From: Lingula anatina
Taxonomy: Eukaryota > Brachiopoda > Lingulata > Lingulida > Lingulidae
DNA: 64,000 nt
NCBI RefSeq assembly: GCF_001039355.2
Contig: NW_019775746.1
Location: 783,947 to 847,946 of the forward strand
Direction of reading: 5' to 3'
The notes below the pieces were generated by a model. That model worked only from the letters and a program-made list of their open reading frames with translations, searched no databases and was not told the DNA's origin. How positions within the stretch are numbered: the first letter of the stretch is position 1; each line of letters begins with the position of its first letter. Positions 39,401 through 51,230 of this stretch are shown here, one piece after another. The translations under genes and the position numbers were made by a program.

Positions 39401-39675
39401 CAGTGGTGGATTTGAAGGGGGGCGGTTCAGGGAGGTCCTGACCACCACCACCCCTGCCCCCTTCGGTTTCTTAAAATTTAAAATATTGACCATCTGAATC
39501 ATATAGTCCTTAACTGAACGAAATGGGACCGTTTGCCCTCCAAAACACCAATTTCTGTCTACGCCCTTTAGGGGCCCCCAAAACATTTGCCAAGGAGCCG
39601 AGAGCTAGTTTCGCATCCCAGGCCTGTCATTCCTAAAAAACGGACCCCACTTAAAATAACCCTTAGTCTGCCCTG
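39401..39675 (+). mobile_element. Non-autonomous DNA element, copy 2 of the 4274-4538 family, target duplication CTTTG
   Basis: It starts CAGTGGTGGATTTGAAGG and ends TTAGTCTGCCCTG. CTTTG is repeated directly on both sides (39396-39400 and 39676-39680). Internal blocks match 4274-4538 (TGACCAYCTGAATCATA, CCGTTTGCCCTC, GGGCCCC). It lies about 440 bases upstream of the start codon of glycosyltransferase-like copy A. Confidence 0.68.
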
Positions 39676-40079
39676 CTTTGTATACTTTTGCACACATCCT
39701 AATCTTTGTAGTCAGTAAATAGTGAAAAAAATACATATACACTCTGGGTCATAAAAGCTGTCCCAGCTTTAGTCCCATGTACTTTTGTTTACAAATGATC
39801 ACGTGACAGCCGTTAACAGTTTTAAAGGGTATTTTTCTCTCACATACCACATTAAGCGCGTGTTGCAATGGGGTAAAGAAAATCCAAAATAAGGGTGAAT
39901 ATATCCATATTCATACCTTTTATTCTAATTAAGAACACGCATCCCTCAAGCATGACTTTCCACAATGATTTCCATAGAAGTTAAAAAAGACCACAAAATT
40001 TAAAAGTGTCATCAAATTTATGCACAATTAACACTATAGAGTGCGCTTTGAAATACACACGTGTCTTTTAGTGTGTGCA

Positions 40080-40149
40080 TCTATGGCGTACCGCAATTAG
40101 TACCTATAGGCGGTGCAGCATGCTTCCGATGAAGGTTTCAGGTCTGTTT

Positions 40150-40191
<42 letters not shown>

Positions 40192-40725
40192 TTTATTATC
40201 GGTTGAAGTTGTAACTGAAAGGAACGTTACAATGGACGTCCGGTCAATATTGGCAAAGAAACATACTTTTTGGGGGGTATTGTTCCGTTCTTCCAAAAGA
40301 GTTTGACGGATTTTACCAGATTATTAGGGAGTTTATTCTTCTCTGTAAACCTCTCCAGGTACACTATAGGGTAATATCGGGGGTCATAGATGACCAAGAG
40401 TAAACCAGATACAAAATGATAATCAGTGTCAGGTTCCCTTCAATTGTAAGGTTTATATTGCTTTTCTTTTATTGTGTTTGAGTAGCCGAGTGGTCCGTCA
40501 CATCTGATACAACGTACCTTTGCATAAGTGGTAACTTTTCATTCAGGGTGGTCCCCATGAGTTTGCGCTTTATATTATTCAACACAATGTCTCCGTAGGA
40601 GGAACACATATTCTTTCTTCTTCATCAGTTATTTTCAGTTTTGTTACTTGGAATTTATAATTTAAGGAATGGCAGAAATGTTTTTTTAAATATTGTCATT
40701 GATTATTATTGATTATTAGTTATTA

Positions 40726-40756
<31 letters not shown>

Positions 40757-41800
40757 GTAGTTCTAGAAATATGAAATATATGATGGTGACATTAATGTCT
40801 TTCAATTATAAGCAGATAGATTGCACAATTATTGAAGAGGACTTCAAAAGCAATCAAAACAACAAGAAAAATGTAAATGAGGAGAGGAGATTTCAAAGTT
40901 NGGTAAGTAAATTTAAGCACGCCATTCACGGGTAGTGAGTGCATTATTTTAATTTTCTTTTCCTCTTCTTCTTTTTAGGTTTTAAGTATCTTGTGAATTC
41001 CTAAGTGAAATAAAACCAAGATCCAGTGAACAACTTATGCCTTTCCTTGACTTTGCGTATCTGTATAGCCGTCGCGTGTTATATCAGTTTTTATCAAATA
41101 CGAAATACGAAACTTTTTAGGGGAGTGTGTGGACTGTAAAAGCATTTTGATAACAGCCCGTTGTAATATGGAGTGATTTTACATTAAAGCCGATTATTTC
41201 AACACAATGCCATTTTGTATTGCTTTTATCCAGTTCTATATTGACTGTAGACCATTTTGGTAATAATTGTCTCGGTGCTGGAGAAAAGCCCAAAAACCAA
41301 ACTGGCATTTTTCTCTTCAAAATGAGGAAAAAGCGTCACCTGCGCTAAGACTTAATATTTCTTTGGAATATTTGGAAGGTATATTCGATCTTCGTGAACA
41401 AAAAAATAAAATCTATCTTATTGTTTTTATGATTTTGTCCAATTCGACATCTTCCCCTAATAACATAGATATGTTTCTAAATGATTCATGATGTCATCCA
41501 ATTTTTATATTTAAACCGAAAGAATTCTGAAAATGATTAAACTTTAGCCATAGCTACTCATTACACGTCATGTTATTGCCAAGTAGCATCTTCGGAAACT
41601 CATCTACGCATCCTTATTTTTGTTCAAGTAGTCAAATAAAATTTATTAGGTTTTGTATTGTATAAAGTATCAGCAACAAATAGCTGTGAACGACAAGTTC
41701 CTTACTACAAAAAATTAAATTGTCTTATTCTGACAATTACACCAACCACCATTTAATGGTGAAGAAGAATCTGATAGCTAAGAGTGTAAGCTGTTGTGAG
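40080..41800. repeat. Segmental duplication, left copy (matches parts of 50290-52606)
   Basis: Colinear matches occur between the two regions. (i) TTTCAGRTCTGTTTTATAATAAT... flanks at about 40137 and 50329, both with long (AAT)n. (ii) GACTTAATATTTCTTTGGAATATTTG at about 41349 and 51986. (iii) ACATAGATATGTTT and ATGATGTCATCCAATTT. (iv) CTCATCTACGCATCC at 41599 against the interrupted form at 52201-52388. (v) The C-terminal tail of the glycosyltransferase-like gene. The left copy carries a single ambiguous base at 40901. Confidence 0.8.
41624..41703 (-). pseudogene. C-terminal relic of the glycosyltransferase-like gene
   Basis: Read on the minus strand, about 25 codons (LGTCRSQLFVADTLYN, then TKPNKFYLTT and stop) match the ends of copies A and B (LGTRRPQPFVSDTVYN in copy B), with an alternative tail shared with the fragment at 52399-52606. 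The homology ends upstream at 41703, and sequence resembling the genes' 3' flank follows instead, so this is a rearranged fragment. Confidence 0.75.
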
Positions 41801-43384
41801 TCCTACTTTATTACGTTCAAGATTGCCGCACCAAGTCACATGATGGTGTGATGCGCAAAAATACATAAACTTATACACTACTTTCCTCCCCATCATATTA
41901 AAAAATACATATCTGAACGTCCACGATTCTGGGTAACAACAATGGGTTATCGTCTTTGAAAGTCTTTCAAATTATTCCTTTGTGATGGAATGATAGTCGG
42001 GGTGCTATTATGTGACAGGGGATGGATTTGTCTTTTTGCAAAAAAAACAGTTTTGTGTTTCCAAACATTGCTGTGTATTTTATACTTCTTAATTCTTAGC
42101 CGAAAATGTCACTAAAACTGCACTTAAATTTGGGACACAGACACAACAGCCTTTTTTTCAGCTGTACATTATGGAAAAGGAAGCTATCAAAAATATTGTC
42201 AGTAAACGATAATGAGATCTATTTTTGTGCATAGTAAACAGCAATTGTGTATATACATCACATATTAACGGCACAAATTTATACGCTATTTCATTATACT
42301 TAAAGGGATAATAACTCTTCGTATGAAATCTGTATTTCACAATAAAAACATTGTCAATGAATCATAAAAATATAAAATATTCTGTTTTCCCACAAAGACG
42401 GCTGTTATAGCTATTATTCTGATATCTGAGCTTGTCTTTAGACCACGTGACCTCCAATGATGACTATACTCTGTTAAAATCTCTTAAGAGATTTTAACAA
42501 AAAACCAAACTTTTTAGAAAAAAACCAGGGACTAACTTTGAATGTAAAAATGGATTCATTAACCATTGGTAGGTATGAGAAAATTGTTGTTTACTCCAGG
42601 AAAATTCATTTTTTGGCCGAAACGAAGAGTTATTATCACTTTAAGGCTACATGTTGTGTTAAACAGTGCATACTTTCAAGCCCCATATTTTTTATATGTG
42701 TGCATGCATTACTGCATAAACGGCACATGTGAAGTTAACTAATTATGCTAAATCTGCATTATCAACATGACACATATGCACTTTACTCGTAAGATTGTAC
42801 TGTGCATCCAAACAGCTTCAAAATACATACAACTTACGAATGCCTTGACAAAGTGAACGTCACTGGTATGAATACAATATTAAATGCGAATACAGGCTCA
42901 AATATTCTTTTTATGATATAATGTAACCTGGAATGCAACCAGAACATAATAATATCTGTAAATCAGCCGTATTATTGCTGCAACATGAACAGTTGAATAA
43001 TTGCTTAATATATTTATATTTAGATATATATTATTTGAAAACACAATTATAACCGAGTATGTATTTTCACCACCAATGACCAATATAGAGACTTGACATT
43101 TAATATAGAATATTTTTTCCAAATCATTTTCATCAGTTTTTTCCTATTTGCTGACTGATAAATGACAATAAGGATTAAAATCGTGTTTTAATAATTTTAA
43201 TTATCTTCAATGATGTCATTTTAACATCAGTTCATTAATGGAATTCGCCAGAGAAGCAAACAAAAACACATTGCCTATTCTGTGTCATACGACAACCATT
43301 AAAAAAGATATTTTGGATCTCCAAATTTTCCAAATTATTGTCTGTAAAAGAGGTACACGCTCCACAAAGGACCCTCATGTCAGT

Positions 43385-43905
43385 GTCTAGTCACAGTAAA
43401 GGTCTCTGTTACGCCTGACCTCTTCTAGCTGCTACCAATGTCTTTAAATTCTCGCCAAGATACTCTCTGGCCAACTCGTGAACGCTCTCAAGCTTTTCCT
43501 TTAATTGTATGACGTAGCTATTTGGTTCAACATCACCTTTGATAGATTGTAAACCAAACGTAAAACCAATGGGCTGTCTCATTTGGACTTAATCGGTCCG
43601 CTGAACCATGAATTGAAGACTCCGTTGAAGTATCGGAGCCAGGAGGAACGTCGGCAACATGAGGATCATTTATCTCAATCTCCAGGCTGAGCATGATTCA
43701 AGGGTAAAGTTACATTTTCTAATAAGGATGGATTATAACGTCTCATATATGCGATAAATTCTGTTTGAAATTTCTGCAATCCTGTCATTTTATAAACATT
43801 TTCACACAGTTCTTCAAATTTTGGGCTTAACTGTCTTATTTCGTTTTGCGTCATTCGTGTTTCCTCACAACTATTGCCAAATCCCATTTGAGCATAGAGA
43901 CTCAA
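43385..43905 (-). pseudogene. Degraded retroelement-like fragments (possible Gypsy integrase tail)
   Basis: On the minus strand, 43385-43560 reads SYVIQLKEKLESVHELAREYLGEN in one frame (quoted here in part: QLKEKLESVHELAREYLG). It resembles the helical region at the end of Gypsy-type integrase cores. The frame is broken by stops and shifts upstream. An adjacent 76-codon frame at 43675-43905 (EELCENVYKMTGLQKF) is unrecognised and could be unrelated. No LTRs, primer-binding site or reverse transcriptase are visible. It may instead be a decayed host exon. Confidence 0.4.
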
Positions 43906-44138
43906 TGTTGTATAAAATAGTTAAATTTTCATTCACTGGGCTAAAAAGTCACCATCCTTGTCGCCGTTGTGAGTTCTACTTTATTACATTCAGAATTTCA
44001 AGTCACGTGCTACCAGGTGATATGCAATACCTAGTGTGCCGCGTAAACAATACATAGACTACTACACACAAAACTACTCATCCAAAATTAAAATTAAATG
44101 AAGATCCGTTGGAATGAGAAGGATCGGCTACGGTCTAA

Positions 44139-45464
44139 TTATACTACTTGCAATGTAAAATTATTAACTGCCAGGTTGTACACTGTATCAGAAACGAATG
44201 GCTGTGGACGACGAGTTCCTAACCGTAAGAGTTTTCTTATTTCTGGTTTTTCTAACCAAATTAATTTCTTCTTAATCATTGGATGGTTAGCATCCCAGTA
44301 ACGATGAATAAAATCCGGCGTAACTATGTAAGAGTGGTTGCCTTTTCTCTTTGGCTGTCCTGGCATGTTAATGGTTGGACCTGGTTGGAGGTCGCCTGGA
44401 TTATCCATCGCACCTTGGCCTTTCAATATAGCTTCCAAATAGGGGTTGGCGGTGCTGGGATTGTAATTTGTTTTCGAAGGTAAGGCAGACCAAACATAGT
44501 CCCGAGGTTTTTGATAATCATAATACTGTTTGTATCTATGCTTTGAAACGTTCCTTCCTGAAACTAGGTTCAAAACGTGAAGCGAGTTGCACTGAAATCG
44601 ATAGCTGTGATAAAGTATCGCCATCAACTGTTTAGCAATCCAATTAGGATAAAACCATGATTCATACTCTAAATGTAAATCATACGGCAGAAGAAACGAT
44701 AATGTATCCCTGTGAAAGGCATTAAAGCACTCATCGAAGTCCCAGTGTAAATTCACGGGTTGATTTTTGTTGACGAACTGCCGATCCATTTCCTTGTATC
44801 TTACATATCCAACGGCTGGTTGATAATACATCAAAAACTCCTCAAATCGCCGAAAAGGGTCTTGGGACATTTCAGACCATGGCTTCCAGTTAACATCACC
44901 GTCGGATTTTACCGATAGGATCACGTCATCATCTATGAATATATAATACTCATATCCGCCGTCTAACATCTGGACAGCTATGTTTACTGCGTGCTGAAGC
45001 AAAGCATTTCTCCCGGCGAAGATTGACGAATTTGGTGCGTAAATGTCCCCCGAGTTATCTGCAAACGTCAGCCATATAACGTCCCTTTCTTTGGTTTCTT
45101 CTAAACCGTCGACGACCCCTTTTGTTGGGCCCGAGATGAGATACACAAACCGTTTCCCTGACAACGAACTGTAGTTTCTCTGCGTTACGACTTCATAACT
45201 ACAGTCAGATGCAAATATTCTTGGCTCCAGCAAATTGATCGCTGATCTGTCTGTCGAGTGGGTCATTCTTTTAGTACTATTTTGTAGGTAATATATATTT
45301 CTGCATTCCTCCCCCATTAAGTTGTATGTCCGGACAGAAAATAACACCAGTGCCAGGATGACAATTGATGGGATTAAGCGTTTCATTGTTTCATATCTTC
45401 TCATTCTGGAGCGCGATTTCTGTATGTTTTTTCGTATCCAAAAAAGCACTGCACACGGGTCCAT
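44139..45464 (-). CDS. Putative GT-A-fold glycosyltransferase, type II membrane protein, copy B
   Basis: A single-exon frame of 441 residues from the ATG at 45462-45464. The frame stays open 31 codons further upstream, but that part is translated from an ACACACAGTCCAT tandem repeat (VYGLCVYGL) and is not shared with copy A, so the inner ATG is preferred. A basic N-terminus precedes one transmembrane helix (LIPSIVILALVLFSV). The lumenal domain has GRNALLQHAV, YYIFIDDDVIL with the DDD metal-binding triplet, HWDFDECFNAFHRDT and LLPYDLHLEYESWF. It is nearly identical to copy A over the catalytic region but diverges in the stem, as expected if the enzyme core is constrained. No frameshifts are seen. 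Substrate unknown. Confidence 0.86.
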   Translation of the reverse strand: MDPCAVLFWIRKNIQKSRSRMRRYETMKRLIPSIVILALVLFSVRTYNLMGEECRNIYYLQNSTKRMTHSTDRSAINLLEPRIFASDCSYEVVTQRNYSSLSGKRFVYLISGPTKGVVDGLEETKERDVIWLTFADNSGDIYAPNSSIFAGRNALLQHAVNIAVQMLDGGYEYYIFIDDDVILSVKSDGDVNWKPWSEMSQDPFRRFEEFLMYYQPAVGYVRYKEMDRQFVNKNQPVNLHWDFDECFNAFHRDTLSFLLPYDLHLEYESWFYPNWIAKQLMAILYHSYRFQCNSLHVLNLVSGRNVSKHRYKQYYDYQKPRDYVWSALPSKTNYNPSTANPYLEAILKGQGAMDNPGDLQPGPTINMPGQPKRKGNHSYIVTPDFIHRYWDANHPMIKKKLIWLEKPEIRKLLRLGTRRPQPFVSDTVYNLAVNNFTLQVV

Positions 45465-46734
45465 ACTGTCCACAGCCTGCAAGGCAGGGCGTCGTGCAGA
45501 TCGGGTGAGGGGAGACAGTCCATACACACACAGTCCATACACACACAGTTCATACACACAAAAAATATCGTTTGTGTTTCCTATCCAAACATCCTAATTG
45601 AATAGAATACGCTGATATCGTATGGTAAAATCAAAGAACGGTCCTATTTTTTGCGTTTGCGCCTGAAGTTTTTGTTCGGTTGTTTACACGGTCTGTTCAT
45701 TTTTCTATCGAGAATGATTGTGACCGCATGCGGAATGTAGGAGATATAAAAGGGTTTTATTGCCTTTAAAAATATTTTTCAAGGATTATTGCTGCCTTTA
45801 AGAAAAAAACAGTAGGTTTAGTGCGTGCAGGCTGTCCCGTTATATGGCTTGTGTGCCCGTAGCATGCATAGACAAAACGGAAGAGGCCGGTGAACGGCAG
45901 CCATCTTGTGGTCGATGCAACCCGCAAATTGGTGGGACGAGGTTTTTTTTGGGAGGGGGGGTAGATATATCATCTCATTGCTTCGTTTTGGCCAGTGGGA
46001 CGTTCAATTTGCAGTTATTAAGTGTTAAAGTGCAGCTGGAGAACAAGTCCAAAAGGGCGGTTTAGATATTTTGCAAGTTTGATTGCATGTGTGGCTCGAG
46101 TGTGAAATTGGTTTATGTGTGGTTTTAGAAGGCGATGCAAGGAAAGTTATGGTTGCGGGATGGTTGCTGAATGAGGGGGGTAGTAGTTGCCACGTGAAAT
46201 TTAATTTTTAGTCGCAAAAGAGACCTCACACTGGGTTCGGTGGATTTGTGTAAATTTGATTTGCAAATGGCGGAAGGAATGCGGTAGACTATATAGGCGG
46301 TCCGTGTATGGCGGGGCAAAGTGATTTACATTTCGTCAGAAAATGAAAAAACGGGTGTTTTTTCCTTTTCATTTGATACAGATGGCCAAAATGTAATGGA
46401 AAATGAAGCACAACTTTCGTTTTGCATTTAATTCTACTTTTTATGCAAAATAGCTTGGGGTATTTACACAATGATTTTAAGTGTACAATATGTTTTACTT
46501 GCTTGCCCGTTAGGAGAGTGATGGGACAAGCCCAACCTATTGGTATCTGTAAAGGGAGTTTATAGCATCAGTCACTATAGGCAAGTAGGGGCCACACAAT
46601 ATACGACTGCTATTATCATTATTAATATAAATTTGAATAATTGTAGAACATAGGCTTTTTAGTAGCCAAGCTTGTATGAACAATTCTAAAAAGATAATTT
46701 TGGGTTACCCCCCTCAAAAAAAAAATGATAATAA

Positions 46735-46765
<31 letters not shown>

Positions 46766-46873
46766 ATGGTAATAAAAATGCAAGAAAATTTTCAAGTTTT
46801 CATTTGTACTTTTAGGTGCATGCTCGGAATTAGCACCCCTGCTCATGAACTTTCTGAATACAGGGTAGTGAAG
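45465..46873. other. Interval upstream of glycosyltransferase-like copy B
   Basis: Immediately upstream of copy B lies a short tandem repeat of ACACACAGTCCAT (about 45525-45560). Further on is a G-rich patch near 45950 and an (ATAA)n tract near 46734-46767. No gene, promoter element or RNA is recognisable. Confidence 0.45.
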
Positions 46874-47334
46874 TACCCTCTACCAGGGCGAGTGATAGAT
46901 TTTTTACAGATATTCACAGATATGTCTCTAGCTAGATAGATGGTCATTTAGGGCTCAACTCACCCTGTTGAGAAATCTCAAGGCTGATTGCATGGCTGAT
47001 AATTGTTTGCATAACTGCTCAGGCACAGCCACTTAGCAGGTCCAGTCTAAGTCTGCTTGACAGCAATCAAGACACTTAATTACTCTGACTTCAATCACTT
47101 GCTCTACTGTGACAGATAAAAGAGCCTTAGACTGGTTGCGTAACGAGCAGTTATCACATCGTTGTGAAGCTCAGCTCATGCAGAGCAAGTACAAAGCCTT
47201 TGGCGCGCGCGCAGAGATAATTGTTTCCACATGGGATTCCTCAACAGGGTGAGTTGAGCCCTAAATGACCATCTATATAGCTAGAGACATATCTGTGAAT
47301 ATCTGTAAAAAATCACTCGCCCTGGTAGAGGGTA
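46874..47334. mobile_element. 461-bp MITE with about 100-bp terminal inverted repeats and 9-bp target duplication (Mutator-type)
   Basis: The element begins TACCCTCTACCAGGGCGAG and ends with its reverse complement CTCGCCCTGGTAGAGGGTA. The inverted similarity continues for about 100 bases each side (left to about 46975, right from about 47235), including CAGATATTCACAGATATG and GGTCATTTAGGGCTCAAC. GTAGTGAAG flanks it directly at 46865-46873 and 47335-47343, an exact 9-bp target-site duplication. Long TIRs with 9-bp duplications are the hallmark of the Mutator/MULE superfamily. No transposase frame is present. A diverged terminus of the same kind (CCCTGGTAGAGGGT preceded by TATCTGTGAATA) appears near 61708-61756. 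Confidence 0.9.
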
Positions 47335-47739
47335 GTAGTGAAGGTTGTCATAATGCAACTGTTGAAGGCTTACGACTCTCCTTGGAAGGAACGCAAATGA
47401 TAACACTTGTGGGGAGCAACTATGTGAGACTATGAGAGGTACCCAGTCACCTTTTCAACAATGCACATGATGGTGTGAACAATTGAGCAGCTCTTCTTCA
47501 TAAACTTGAGGGAGACTACAAACATAGTAATAGCCTAAAAATAATAGCCTAAAAAGTCAACTATCACAGATAATTTGCAAATGTCAGTTATTCGTTTAAA
47601 TTAGATACATAAGAGTGCCTAATTTAATTGGTGTAATGATGCTTTTTTTTTTTTTTTTATTTTGTTTCTATTTTTTTTCTTCAATATTTAAGCACATGTT
47701 AACATTTATTATTATTATTGTTGTTTTGTTTTTACTTAG

Positions 47740-48360
47740 GTAGTACAGAGCCTCCCTTCTACTAGGCATGTCCTTGTCTGAACCTCCAACATTACCAAAA
47801 ACACTGCTGCTTGCTGCCAGTGTCCTCATAAGCACCGAATCAGTAGCACCTGCCTAAAAGATAGTACACATATGGTGGTGGTGAGAAGTTATGGGAAAAA
47901 GAGGAAGATGCCAACCCTAGTTATAGAGACATAGTCCAAAGAAGTGTTTGTTATTGATGGATTTTTGCAGCTTGTGTTTTACTGTACCGGTTAGCATTGG
48001 CACCATTTAATTGCTTGATTCTCCGTCCAAAAAGCTGTTTTCTTGCCTACAGTTTACGCATTTCTGTGCTTCAGCCACTTTTTTAGTTTGACAGAAAGCA
48101 GTGCACGCTTCAAACGACCTTTTTATATGCACACCTTGTACATCATCTACACCTAGCATTGCCATGCTGGAAAAAGCAGAGGACTACCATGACCCCTGTG
48201 GCGCGCGGTTCCTGTCATGGGCACTTCGTATTTCCGCAAAAGATGAAAAAGGTCTATACCACCTTCACATTGTCACTGTTGATCCCAATAGCAGGTTTGT
48301 CATTTTAGTCCCAACCACTTTCATACTCTACTACATTGGTTCCAGTTGTGGCTATTAGGG
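47740..48360. other. Unassigned exon-like open segments on both strands
   Basis: Minus strand 47745-47860, preceded by CTTTTAG, reads AGATDSVLMRTLAASSSVFG and onward to REALYYLSK without stops. Minus strand 48010-48168, preceded by CTTTTTCCAG, reads MAMLGVDDVQGVHIKRSF followed by Cys-containing sequence. On the plus strand, 48101-48300 also has a gene-like frame (AEDYHDPCGARFLSWALRI). They cannot all be real because two overlap. I recognise no family. They may be exons of one unknown minus-strand gene or relics of a transposon. Confidence 0.25.
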
Positions 48361-49487
48361 TTAGAAAAAGCAATAATTGCAAAAAATGTGCAAAACTATG
48401 CAATATTTACATGGGTCGTAAATCGACTTGTAATGGTTACTATGGGCAAAGCTACTGCCTCATAATGCAGAGGGCCTCACATACTTAGCCTGAAAGAAAT
48501 GGATGAGGGTTTTCTTACAACAATAACAACGAGACAAAAAACAATAACAGTGAGGATAGCATAAACAAGAATTGTGTTAGCCTGCAATGACTGTCATTTT
48601 AGAAAGTCAGCTGGGCTGGGAGGAACGAATAAAGGTACTCTTAGAAGTACTACAGTAAGAAAATCAGCAATAACTGTGATGTTAGAATAAGTGAAGATTG
48701 TTGCCTCTTAAAATGATTGCTATTTTTTCTTATTTACTTGTATAAAGCCAGGTGGACTAGTATTATTATTTTAAACAAAGTTGAATGGTCATTATTTTTA
48801 GTACAATATAACTAAAACAGGATAGTAACTATGCAATGATTTATTTAAGGATAGCTGGCCTATCTATCTTCAAGAACAGCTGGCCTATCTCACTTATTAC
48901 TCAAGGGTAACTGCACTATCACCTACTTAGTTAATCCAACTATAATGTGAAGCGACTGTACAATGATTAATTCAGGAATAGGTAAACTTTCATTTCATAA
49001 ACTACCATTAAATTTTCAGTTGTACTGTATATAGCACGAGAGGGCTATACATGCAGATTAGTAAAGTCAAGAAAGGCATACGGTGTTCACTCAATCGCTG
49101 TTTATTTCAAGCCGGGATAATCAGGACAAAAAAAAACTAGAAAGGAAAGAATGATAATAACAATACCGATGTAAGCATTACGTGATCTACATTTTGAAGT
49201 ATTTTAGATAAATTAAAGTGTCTACTGTTAACTTTTGCTGCAGATGTGTCTAACAAAATGTGTAAAAATTCTTCCTAAATACAGGTATCTAGATCTCCAC
49301 TTTTCAAATGTAAATACGTGTATCACAAAGTTAACAAAATATCACTACTGACAACAATGCATTTGACTCACAATTTATGCCTATCCTTGAAATAATAAAT
49401 CGTGAGTCACAATCTTGAAATAACAAAAGAACAAAAATGTGAAGTGGGCCTTTCACCTATGAAGTCACTGGGTTGAATGGTATGAAA

Positions 49488-49969
49488 CCCAGCGGGCAAA
49501 TTATGTTGTTTTAACGTTGAAACAATGTTGAACCATAACGTTGAAAGTTTGATCAACGTCAGATAACAACATTGTATCAACACCAGTTGTAAGACATTCT
49601 TGCATTAAAAGACATTAAAATGACCTGAAATGTTTTTATTTTTGGTACAAAACACAGGTACACAATTAAAACGTACACTGTAAAAACATCCAAGTGCCTG
49701 CTTTGTCTGATTTTTTCAATGCATTTAGCTCCTAAGCATGTTTTGCACCTAAGCATGGAACACCCTTTTAGCCTGGATGTGTTTAGTAGTAGGACATGTT
49801 TGATGGCTAAATGTATGTAGGGTATATATGTAGTGCCTTTAAGATAGGATTTCCAAGGTTTGACGTGGCTTGATCAACGTTGATTTTAGGTTGAATTTAG
49901 GTATTTCAACGGCAATTCAACGTATCAACCTGTTTTCAACGTTGATCCAACGTCACTATGCCTGCTGGG
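49488..49969. mobile_element. Non-autonomous element with CCCAGCRGGCA inverted ends and internal CAACGTTGA motifs
   Basis: The left end CCCAGCGGGCAAA and right end TGCCTGCTGGG are inverted repeats. Both subterminal zones are packed with AACGTTGA, TTGAA and GATCAACGTT palindromes. A unique middle of about 280 bases separates them. The pattern is that of a widespread animal MITE rich in GTTGA words, but I cannot name the superfamily. No clear target duplication was found. Confidence 0.7.
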
Positions 49970-50341
49970 AAAAGTTTCAAACTTATGGGAGTATCCCTAA
50001 ACCGAAAAGTTATCACCTATGCAAAAGAACGTTGCAGCAGATGTGCCTGATCAACAGGCTCCTCAAGCACAATAAAGGTAAACTAAAAGCTACACTCTAT
50101 CAGATACGATAATTTATTTCTGAGCCAAAAGTGCAGATTTAAAGTACACATAAGTGCAGGTTCAGATCAAAGGGCAGACACGCAGCCTCGCCATACACTT
50201 ACAAAAAAACCCTTCACACTGGATCATCAAATGAAAGTCAGCTAACATTTTGCCCTATTAACATCAGAATCCGCTCCTAAATAAACACATGTATTTTATC
50301 TCGTGCATCTATGTCCTACGGCATGGGTTTCAGATCTGTTT

Positions 50342-50389
<48 letters not shown>

Positions 50390-50715
50390 TACTTTATTAC
50401 GATTGCAACCCATAGGTTGAAATTGTAAATGAAAGGAATTTTATGATGGACCAGTTATGACAATCAGTGCCTAGTTTATCTCAATTTCTATCGAATTGGC
50501 CTACAAATACGAATTTTTTTAAGGAAGTATGTAGACTGTTAATGTCTTTTGAAGCAATTTTACCTTAATGCCGTTTATGTCCAAAGAAATCCATCTAAAG
50601 AGGCATACAAACTGAGGGAGAGAGCAAGCATAGTTGTTTAGATGATATAAGAATGTTGTCTACAATTGTTTACCTTAAATAACCAATACCGCTAGATGTG
50701 TATATGGCTCTATTC

Positions 50716-50929
50716 CCATAGATTTTAGATCGATCTATTCCAGCGGGGAGTCTCACTAGATTACTTCAGATAATCCGACTTAAATGTCCGTCCCGCCTAC
50801 TACAAGCTGTAAGGGGATAATTAACTTTCGTGTCCGCCCGGCTGACAGCTATTTAGCGTGAACCCCCAGGGAGTTAGGTTGATCTAAAGTAGGTCGATCT
50901 AATCTATGGAAATGGGATGTATTATTCAT
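50716..50929 (+). mobile_element. Small element with GATCGATCT-rich ends, copy 2
   Basis: The left end CCCATAGATTTTAGATCGATCT and the right end AGGTCGATCTAATCTATGGAAATGGG are imperfect inverted repeats. The interior matches the reverse complement of 35556-35775. It sits inside the right copy of the segmental duplication but is absent from the corresponding part of the left copy as far as can be judged by eye. Confidence 0.72.
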
Positions 50930-51041
50930 CAAAGCGCCATTTCAACTTCGTTTTTTTTTTTTTCGTTTTATGCGTTCAGTTTTACGCACTGTTGTCTTTG
51001 AGAACGGCTTGCACGCGCACCTTTTAGTACTAAAACAAACA

Positions 51042-51230
51042 GGCCCCAGTTTCACAAAAAAAAAAAACTTAAGTCAGTTCCCTGGCTTAGTTGACTAGGA
51101 TTTCCATGAGAATGCTGTTACACTGCTCCTGGTAGGGTCAGATGTCCCCATGTGACCATGTTACCTTGGTAATTAAGTTCTTAGCCAGGGAACTTGACTT
51201 AGGTTTGTTTTTTTTTGTGAAACCGGGGCC
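51042..51230. mobile_element. 189-bp foldback/MITE element (GGCCCC...GTTTCACAAAA termini)
   Basis: GGCCCCAGTTTCACAAAAA plus a following block like CTTAAGTCAGTTCCCTGGCT at the left is mirrored by AGCCAGGGAACTTGACTTAG and TTTTGTGAAACCGGGGCC at the right. The terminal inverted repeats are about 45 bases with A-run/T-run length differences. It is non-coding. Flanking duplication is not evident. Confidence 0.8.

Noticed and set aside
45465-45557. 31-codon N-terminal extension of glycosyltransferase-like copy B
   Set aside because: Translates a short tandem repeat, is absent from copy A, and would place unusual sequence before the signal anchor.
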